A stretch of DNA of 64,000 bases from Heterocephalus glaber (lineage: Eukaryota; Chordata; Mammalia; Rodentia; Bathyergidae): assembly GCF_000247695.1 (NCBI RefSeq), contig NW_004624734.1:9383078-9447077 (forward strand), in the 5' to 3' direction. This document shows positions 56,855 through 64,000 of the stretch, one piece after another (within the stretch, counting starts at the first letter, position 1; each line of letters begins with the position of its first letter). The notes under the pieces were generated by a model. The model did no database searches. It was not told where the DNA came from and saw only the letters and a program-made list of their open reading frames with translations. The translations under genes and the position numbers were made by a program.

Positions 56855-57452
56855 CCTTTACCCACGGCCATGCTATTCGCAGGTTCAGTTCCCTACAATC
56901 ATCTGCAGTCCAAAGATCTTAAATGTAAAATGCCAGAAATAAAAAATTCCTAAGTTTTAAACTGCACGCCATTCGGAGTAGGGGGGTGAAATCTCTCACC
57001 ATCCCCTTTGCCCAGGTTGCACCTGAATCGCCCCCTTGTCCAGCATGTTCATGTGTACCCTACCAGCCTACCAGTCACCTAGTAGTCGTCAACTGCCGTA
57101 TTTCAATGCTTGTGTCAAGTAACCTTTATTTTATTTAACAACAGCCCTGAAGTGCAACACTGGGATGCTGGCAATTTCATTAAAGTATGTTGTCCTATTA
57201 TGTAATTGTTGTTTATCTCTTACTATGCCTAATTTACAATTAAACTTTGTGTTTGATAGTGCCAAGGATGGAACCCAAGCCTTGCACACAACAGGCAAGT
57301 GCTCCACCACTGAACCACACTCCTGCCCCTATAAATTGAACTTTATCCTAGGCATGTAGATTTGGGTAAAAAACACAGTAAATATAGAATTTGGTACTAT
57401 CCATTGAGGGTCTTGAAACACATGCCCCATAAATAAAGGAGGACCTACTGTA
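56855..57452 (+). mobile_element. Tigger-type DNA transposon remnant, internally deleted
   Basis: The left part shows Tigger text: 'acggccatgctattcgcagg', 'tgccagaaataaaaaattcc', 'taagttttaaactgcacgcc', 'cttgtgtcaagtaaccttta'. The start of the former transposase frame follows ('ccctgaagtgcaacactggg', with the initiator ATG gone). The right part is the 3' end: 'gaactttatcctaggcatgt', 'tttggtactatccattgagg', 'cataaataaaggaggaccta'. Most of the transposase gene is missing between them, so this is a non-autonomous or deleted copy. An ID SINE is inserted at 57,249-57,333. Confidence 0.75.
57249..57333 (-). repeat. ID-type SINE inside the Tigger remnant
   Basis: 'gtgccaaggatggaacccaa', 'cttgcacacaacaggcaagt' and 'ccaccactgaaccacactcc' form an antisense ID. 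The flanks 'aattaaacttt' and 'aattgaacttt' differ at one base and are probably the target duplication. Confidence 0.8.
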
Positions 57453-57454
57453 AT

Positions 57455-58011
57455 ATAATAAGGGACCAAAACCACATGATCATCTCAACAGATGCAGGGA
57501 AAGCATTTGATAAAATCTATCACCCTTTCATGGTAAAAACACTTAACAACTAAGAATAGAAGGGAATTTCTAAATCTAACAAAGACATCTACAAAAGGCC
57601 ATACTGAAAGATAACATCAAATTTACAGCAAAAGCCTAGATACTTTTCCCCTAAGATCAGGAACAAGACAGGATGTTTGTTCTTGTCACTTCTATTTAAC
57701 AATGTACTGGAGGTTCTAACCAGGGCCATTAAGCAAGAAAAATGAAACAAAAAGCACCCAGATTGGAAAGAAAGAAGTAAAACTATGTCTATGTGCACAT
57801 AATATGATCTGGTACATAGAAAATCCCAAGGGACCCACCCACACAAACCACCCCCAAACTGATAAGTGTTAAAAATAAATGAGTTCAGGTTGTAGAATAC
57901 AAGATCAATACAGGAAAAGCAATTTTATTTCTATACTGCAGCAATGAATAATCCAAATGTAACATTAAGTAAATCATTCCATTCCCAAAGGCATCAAAAA
58001 AGATAAAATTC
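57455..58011 (+). repeat. L1 ORF2 (reverse transcriptase region) remnant, part 1
   Basis: Sense L1 ORF2 text: 'catgatcatctcaacagatg', 'agcatttgataaaatctatc', 'acatcaaatttacagcaaaa', 'aacaagacaggatgtttgtt', 'ttaacaatgtactggaggtt', 'catagaaaatcccaaggga'. The frame is broken by many stops and indels, so it is not functional. Confidence 0.9.
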
Positions 58012-58145
58012 ATTGGGCCAGGGATTTAGCTCAGTGGTTTCAGCACCTGCCTCACAAGTGCAAGTTCCCGAGTTTGGTACCTTGCTCTCGAGAGCAAGGC
58101 CATGGGTTTGAACCCAGGTACCAAAAAAAAAAAAAAAAAAACCCC
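58012..58145 (+). repeat. ID-type SINE with duplicated 3' half
   Basis: A sense ID: 'gccagggatttagctcagtg', 'cctcacaagtgcaag', then 'gagtttggtacc', followed by a second 3' half ('ctctcgagagcaaggccatg', 'gggtttgaacccaggtacc') and an A-run of about 20. Perfect 15-base target duplications, aaaaagataaaattc, lie at 57,997-58,011 and 58,146-58,160. It is inserted in the L1 remnant. Confidence 0.93.
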
Positions 58146-58401
58146 AAAAAGATAAAATTCTTAGGAAAAAATTTAACAAACGAACATTATGACTTAAACA
58201 CTACAAATTACAAAATATTGTTGAGAGAAAGAAAACTTCAATAAGTGGAAACACATATTATAGATGGGAGATTTAATATTGTTAAAACTGTCAATTTTCC
58301 TAAGATGATCTACAAACTCAATGCAACACTCACTGAAAATATCAGCATTCTTTTTTCAGGAATTAACAGGCTGATCCTAAAAATTCTTATTAAAATGCAA
58401 G
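58146..58401 (+). repeat. L1 ORF2 remnant, part 2
   Basis: The L1 continues after the SINE: 'ttaggaaaaaatttaacaaa', 'tggaaacacatattatagat', 'tcaattttcctaagatgatc', 'tacaaactcaatgcaacac'. It ends at the LTR at 58,402. Confidence 0.85.
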
Positions 58402-58779
58402 TGTTGTGGTTTGTGTCTAGATGTCCCCCTAAAGCCTCATGTGGTCACAGGCTTTTTCAGAGGTGGCTGAATCTAGAGCGTGTGATGCTGGGATTAAGGG
58501 CGTGTGATTACTAAACCAGTCCACTGATTAGGGACTAATCCCAGTAGTCTGGATAAAATAGAAGAGCCAGGAAGGGGCTATTAAGGTTCCCTTGCTGCTT
58601 TTGCTACCATGAATCGTGCCATGCTGTTTCTCCTCCGTGACGCCTGTTTGCCATTAAGTATACCTCGGAGCCAGCCAATTATTTACTGAAACCTCTACAA
58701 ACTGTGAGCTAAATAAACCTTTCCTTTAACTTTGGGTGTCAGGTATTTTGTCTCATCAATGAGAAAAATAACTAAGACA
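58402..58779 (+). repeat. Solo LTR, ERVL-MaLR-like
   Basis: It starts 'tgttgtggtttgtgtctaga' and ends 'ataactaagaca', with an AATAAA-type signal in 'gagctaaataaacctttcc'. The sequence aligns with the LTR at 15,061-15,457. It ends the L1 remnant abruptly. No internal viral sequence is present, and I see no clear 5-base target duplication. Confidence 0.7.
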
Positions 58780-58817
58780 CTGAAGATAATGGAAGAATTC
58801 AAGCCCCCATTCATTTT

Positions 58818-58916
58818 GTTTGGTTTTTGTTTTCTGTTTTTTTGGTACCGGGGATCAAACTCGGATCCTTGCACTTGCAAGGCAGGCAGTGGAACCACTG
58901 AGCTAAATACCCGGAC
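58818..58916 (-). repeat. ID-type SINE
   Basis: 'ggtaccggggatcaaactcg', 'ccttgcacttgcaaggcagg' and 'ggaaccactgagctaaatac' form an antisense ID. The flanks 'cccccattcatttt' and 'cccccatgcatttt' are a near-identical target duplication. Confidence 0.9.
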
Positions 58917-59659
58917 CCCCCATGCATTTTTCATATTAATCAAAAAAAGAAAAAGGGAAGGAAACCCACAGCTGCCACTGTGGGGTGTCTGCTCTCATGA
59001 AAACCCAGGCTAAATAAGAGTTTTACGTCCAGTATTTCCTTCAATCCTCCCACCAAATGTGCACTGTCCTATCCCACACCACTTGGGAGACCAAAGAGAA
59101 GTCAGAAAAGGGACAAGAGGAGCCTACCTTGGATGTCTGGAGTTCAGCAGAACTGCAAGACATTTGTAATAAGCGGGCCATGTCCAGCACCAGCCCACAC
59201 ACCCCACCTCTATGAAATCTCAGGCTCTGCTGTGCACAAATGGGCCAAGAAAAACGCGCACATCCACATGGTCATGTATCCTAATCTGGAGCTGGCTGCC
59301 CACATCCGGCGCTGCAGACACCACTGGCTGCCTGCCCTACTCCTAGTCTTGGGAAGGGGTTGGGACTGGCCCAATGACACTGGGTGGGACTCCTATTCCA
59401 AGATTAGGCTCCAGCTGTCAACTTACCACCAAAGGAACCAGCCTTGGGTGGAGGCAGCCTGGAGATCTGTCCCCACCTGGGCCACAGACCACTCCAGGCT
59501 TGGGGCCTGAGCCTGGCCCTGCTCTGCCTCTGGGTACAATCCACAGTGCCTGTGCTGCCTGAGCTGGTTTCTGGCAACCTGCAGCCCAAATGGTCCTGGC
59601 AGGCCTCGGACATCCAGCAAATCAGACACTACTACTGGTGTTATCTTGGTTCTAACAAC

Positions 59660-60066
59660 CATTCACCACCAACAAAAGAACATGTTGAGCATCTACTAGA
59701 CTCTGAGGACCAGGGATGTAGCAATAAATAAAATTGGACGTCCTTGTTATGTGGAGTTCATGTTCTAGTCAAAGGGACCCAGACAATAAACCAGATGCAG
59801 AAGGGTATCCAGGAGAACAAGCTGACAAGGAAACAAAATACACACTGGAGGAGTGCTGGGTGTCAGAGGAGGTGGGGTGTACAACGTGAACAACGGGATG
59901 GGGGAGGGCCTTTCTCTGAGCAGAAACAAGGAGGGCAAGCCAATGGGCTGTGCATCTGGGGAAGCACCTTCCAGGTAAGGGAACACCAGCCAAGGCCCAA
60001 CATACTGCCTTCAGGATGTGTGCCTGGACCGGGCCTTTGGGATGAGCAGGTGGATGCGGAGGCCAC
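59660..60066 (-). repeat. L2 fragment
   Basis: Antisense L2: 'tgttgagcatctactagact', 'accagggatgtagcaataaa', 'tggagttcatgttctagtca', 'cagacaataaaccagatgca', 'gggcctttctctgagcagaa', 'gaagcaccttccaggtaagg'. The order agrees over about 400 bases. Confidence 0.8.
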
Positions 60067-63000
60067 CTAGCTAAGGAGAGGCTGGGGACAAACCTCACCT
60101 TGCAGTATCAGGGCCAGAGCTGTAGCTGCCTTCACTGGCCAGAGGGGGCCCAGGTGCAACCCTACCACCTTGGGGCCAGCAGACACCCAGCCCTGGCCAC
60201 CTGAGGGACAGTGACAGCAGAGGCTCCTCCCACTCCCATGGGCCCCCACGGGGAGACAGGACAGGCCGGGTAAGTCAGTGCTGGGAGCCCAGGAGGCTAT
60301 TTCTGGTTCCAAGAAAAAGGCTACTGCTGCTGATTTATCTGTCGTCTTTATTTCTGGATAGGAGCTGGAAAGAGGCTTTTTTAGTTAGATGGTGGGTTGA
60401 TTTCCCAAGAGCTGTAACATCAGCCCTGGGAAATGGCAATGCTCCAGGCTTCCCTCTCTGCCACCCCAGGCCAGAGAACATGAAGCCAGGAGCCCTCGGC
60501 GAGGGAAAGAGCCTAGTTCAAGGCTACACACAAATGAGTAGCAGAGTCGGGACAACAGTGGCACATCACTGCCCTGTCCACTCTGCAAGTGACCTTGCTC
60601 TCATGATGGTGGCAGATGCCCCAGAACTGGCAAGAAAACAGAAGGATCAATGACAAACAGGTGGACACAAGAGAACAACAAAGGTGGGGGAGGTAGGGGA
60701 GGTAGGTGCTTGAAGATGCAGCTTTGAAGGTGGCCAGATGGACTTTTACCCAGAAGTAAACAGCCATGTGCTGAAACCTAAAAGTGCCAAGTCTCGTGTT
60801 CTGGGTCTCCAAATGTGCTGCAGGAGCCCTGGCGACAGCAGGTGCCTAGCTGAGCATTCCACGGGGGAGCAGGCAGATTCTGAACCCCGGCCACTGGTCC
60901 ACATCGTCTCCTGGGGCTGAGAGCCTCACTCTTGCTGGCCTTCCTTATCTTGTTTTTAATCTCCATCCTCACTTCCTGCTCTCCTGTAATTCTGCATCCT
61001 CTGGCCACTTGACCAGCAACATTTCCTCTAACGACAGTTACTTAAGTTGCCACCAATTTTTCTCCATCATGGTTTTGCGTTCATGGAGACTCACTTCCCT
61101 AGGCCAAGTCCCCAGGAGTGGGATTTCTGACACTTCCATGGTTCTTGTTACACCGTGTCACAAAAGGACCAAAGAACCTTGCTGTGGCACCAGGAACAAA
61201 TGGTCCTGCCCACCCTGTCCCCAGCCCTGGTGGTCCCATCTTCAGAAACACGGGTCAGGCTTTCGAGAAGTGGGGAGAATGGGCAGCATAAACAGCCCCC
61301 ATCCGTGGTCACCCTGGGGCCAGGGGGTGAGACACAAAGACACCGAGGCAGGTGCAGAGAGCTCTGGGCAAGGCACATACAGAACACTGCAGCAAAGCCT
61401 GTGGGTCTAGACACAAGATCCAGAAGCTTCCCTGGCTCTGGACGTGCCACACGGCCTTTGGGTCTTGGGCTCTGGATGGGTGGAAGTGGGTGGTGATGGG
61501 CCGGGGGGTAGGTAGGAAGTGCTATGGAGCCTGAAACACCAGAGAGAAAAAAGCCTGCCAGGGACAGGAGGCAGGGTCTGGGCTGTGTTCAGGGGCACAC
61601 AGGAGGAGGCTCTGGCTCCCAGGTGCTACAGGGAGTGAGCTGGGACAGAGGGAAAGACAGAAGGTCCAGGCTGAGCCCTGCATGCTGGAGGCAGCACCAG
61701 GAGCTCGGGCAACTGTGATTTCCAGCCAGCAGAGTTTCCACCCCCAGAGGAGCTGGGCACTGAAGCACAGCTGCCCAGGCTGGAGCTTGTGGGTCAGGAT
61801 GTTCTTTTGCAGTGCACCTGGGAGAGGCCTGGGAGGAGGCAGCAACTGAAGAGGCCTGGAGGGGGGTGAAAGTTTCAACCTGTGCAAACCCCCAGCCTCA
61901 ACGGGGAGCCTTGGGTCCCCCCAGATTTCAGGCAGACGCAGGCTAGTGAAGATGGGCCTGATGGATCACATCCTGGCTGTAACCAAGCAAATGAGCGACT
62001 AGAATGCGCTTCCTGGGATCCACCCTCCTGGTCTCAGGGAGGGGGGTCACATCTAAAAGCAGTTGGCACCAGACCCAGGGCACCCACTGCTCAGCTGGCT
62101 CAGTTCTGCTTTATTGAGCCACTCCCCTCTATAGCAGGAAACAACCTTATTCACAGTGCCAGTGAAGGGCCCCATAAAGTCACAGGCACAGGAAAGGAGT
62201 AGGCCAACAGGGTCCAGGTTCTCACTGACGTCTCAGAAAGCAAGATATGGGGCAGGACCAGCACCTCACGTGGGCCCAGGCTGGGGCAGGGACACAGGGA
62301 GGCCACACTAACAACAGGCATCTGGAGCATCAAAGCCAGCCCTGCGTACCTTCCCATGATGGGCTGAACTATGTCCCAACTCCCAGAGCCTCAGAATGGC
62401 ACTGCACTGGCAGAGGGGCTCTTTAATGAGGTAACTAAGGTAAAATGGGCTCACAGGGGTGAGTACTGGTCCAGTATGATTGGTGTCCTTCCCAGAGGAG
62501 GTTAGGACACAGGTACACACCAGGAAGACCCTTGAAAGACAGCAGAAGAGCCATCTGCAGCCAAGGAGAGAGGCCTTGGAGGAAATCAGGCCCACTGGCA
62601 TCTTTGTCTTGAACTTCTGGGCTCCAGAACTGAAACAGCATATTTCTGCTGAGGCCCCTCCAGGATAACAGGGTTGTTCCTAGCCACACCTGGTTCCAGG
62701 CAGAACAGGCTCTGGGACTTCCTTCCTTCCTCCTCCTCCCTCCTGCACCAATGGCCCATCTTCAAGCACCCGAGCCCCACCTCTCCCAGGCTCTGCAGGG
62801 CAAGCTGTCCCTTGATGCCACTTCCCACTGTGCTCACGCAGGACCCGCTGACTGTCATGCCCTTCCCTGCCCTGCTCCCACACTGCGTGAGCTTTGTGGC
62901 TCCTCTCCTATACCCTATTAACTTTCCTGTGTTTGAGTTCTGATTCAGTAACCACATAGTACTTTCCACAGTTGAGAAAGAACCATCGCTCTGAGAAGCG

Positions 63001-63724
63001 TATGTGTGTGAGGGTAAACTGATGGGAATATGAGCCATGCGGCCTGGAAAGAAAAGGAGGGGTAGCCAGCAAAGAAAGGAGGTGGCCTGCAGTCCCCTAT
63101 CAGGCCACCACGTGGCACTGTTGGTCTGGAACAGCCCAGGGGACCTGGCAGGTTGCCCTGTCTCCTTGTCTTTATTCTAGACGTGGGAAGACAGCAGTTC
63201 TGAAAACAACCCAAATGGCTTTTTTGGCAACAGCAAGATGGTGGTCACCCAGCAACACCCAACAGACCAGTCACAGGCATGTGGGGTGGGAAGTAGCTGC
63301 AGGCCTGAGCCAAGAAGAGGAGGCCAGAGAGGGCCTTGATGAGGGAGATGGAAGATGAAACTGGTTCTCATCCTTATAGCGACACGGGAAGACTGGGCAT
63401 GGGCCAGGGGAAGAGTAACCCCTGTGCTGCCCACCCTAGGACGATGTCCCATCCACCTGGCCAGAAGGATACTGGTATCAGTCACAGCAAACTACACAAC
63501 CTCCCTGAAGGCGACCCTCCATCCGTCCTCTCCAGGAGGCCCCACTGCCCAGCCTCCACCCATCCCTCTGCCCCTCTAGATAGGGTGAGTGTCTGGCTCG
63601 TCCTGCACTCAGTTTATGTAAGTGACTCATCTCTCCCTGCACCCCAAGGGCCCCTCGAAGGCCAGGCTGAGCAGGCACTCAGGGTCAGGTTTGTACGGGG
63701 GAAATCTGTGCTGCTTCAAAAAGA

Positions 63725-63903
63725 GTGCAGTGGGGTGCGGTGGTACACCCTGTAGCCCCAGCACTCTGGAGGCTGAGACAGGAGGATCGTGTGTTCAAGC
63801 CCATCCTGGGCAACTTACTGAAATACTGCCTCAAAATAAAAAAATAAAGGGCTGGGGATGTAGCTCAGTGAGAGGGCCCCGAGTTCAGTCCCCAGTACTG
63901 GGG
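63725..63903 (+). repeat. B1-ID dimeric SINE
   Basis: A sense copy with both halves readable: B1 ('gtggggtgcggtggtacacc', 'ggaggctgagacaggaggat', 'cctgggcaacttactg', 'ctgcctcaaaataaa') then ID ('gggctggggatgtagctcag', 'gagttcagtccccagtactg'). It is the clearest example here that the order is 5'-B1-ID-3'. Confidence 0.92.
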
Positions 63904-64000
63904 AGGGAAAAACCCCAGAAGCAATCAGATGGCATTGACATCACTCTGTGTATCTTTAGACCCATTAACAGTCCGCAGGAGATAAAACTGAAATAACATG

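Larger units (their letters stand above)
35015..64000 (-). other. ITPK1: ITPK1 gene, 3' part: six last coding exons
   Basis: The gene encodes inositol-tetrakisphosphate 1-kinase, a cytosolic ATP-grasp enzyme. It phosphorylates inositol polyphosphates such as Ins(3,4,5,6)P4 and Ins(1,3,4)P3 and feeds the InsP5/InsP6 pathway. Coding exons on the minus strand, in transcript order, are 54756-54658, 54319-54279, 51454-51289, 46209-46142, 41978-41816 and 39199-38841. All splice sites are GT-AG and all phases join. About 297 complete residues are covered, ending at the usual C-terminus LATKASSQ. The N-terminal exons lie beyond the window: I did not find the preceding exon between 54,757 and 64,000. 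The gene is convergent with CHGA, as in human. Confidence 0.97.
54757..64000 (-). other. ITPK1 intron, continuing beyond the window
   Basis: At least 9.2 kb of intron. I looked for the expected upstream exon (the residues around SYELIRKIEAYME) on the minus strand and did not find it. It contains a MIR, a Tigger-type remnant, an L1 ORF2 remnant, a MaLR-like LTR, several ID SINEs, an L2 piece and a terminal B1-ID SINE, all described separately. The stretch 60,070-63,720 holds no repeat I can name beyond a weak MIR trace near 60,490-60,560. Confidence 0.75.

Noticed and set aside
58012..58145. A tRNA gene
   Set aside because: The A and B boxes are present, but the unit has a long A-run and target-site duplications, so it is a SINE.
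54757..64000. Search for the next upstream ITPK1 exon
   Set aside because: No minus-strand segment matches the expected residues next to acceptor and donor sites, so the exon must lie beyond the window.
1..64000. CRISPR arrays, operons, phage or bacterial mobile systems
   Set aside because: The window is plainly mammalian. No direct repeats with regular spacers and no prokaryotic gene layout occur.

Overview
This is a mammalian nuclear genome window. It has intron-split genes with GT-AG boundaries, a CpG-rich promoter, MIR and L2 fossils, L1 remnants, MaLR-type LTRs and a Tigger-type DNA transposon. It also has 7SL-derived B1 SINEs and tRNA-derived ID SINEs, often fused as B1-ID. B1 is rodent-specific. 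The ID family seen here (body starting 'gggatttagctcagtggtt', tail ending 'ggtacc' plus A-run) does not look like mouse or rat, so a non-murid rodent is likely. A hystricomorph is my preferred guess, but the species cannot be fixed by reading alone. The order and orientation (CHGA forward, ITPK1 reverse, tail to tail) match human 14q32. Layout: positions 1-22,000 are intergenic and hold no gene I can support. They carry MIR, L2, L1M, B1-ID and LTR repeats, plus one repeat-free block near 16.65-17.0 kb with three GATA motifs and a GATA/E-box composite. The chromogranin A gene (CHGA) runs from about 22,045 to 33,700 on the plus strand in eight exons, behind a CRE and TATA promoter. Its product is a secretory-granule prohormone. 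About 1.3 kb beyond its poly(A) signal lies the end of the ITPK1 transcript, which is on the minus strand and fills the rest of the window. ITPK1 encodes an inositol-phosphate kinase of the ATP-grasp fold. Its last six coding exons are present and the rest lies beyond position 64,000. All splice phases agree in both genes. The two genes do unrelated jobs: a regulated-secretion protein, and a cytosolic enzyme of the higher inositol phosphate pathway. The most notable observation is in CHGA. The codon at the conserved initiator position of the signal peptide is AAA, not ATG. The only in-frame upstream ATG lies 144 bases before it, in a strong Kozak context, and would add 48 Arg/Pro-rich residues. 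The catestatin core, the WE-14 N-terminal cleavage site and the pancreastatin N-terminal cleavage site also differ from the human protein. I saw no novel multi-gene system here.
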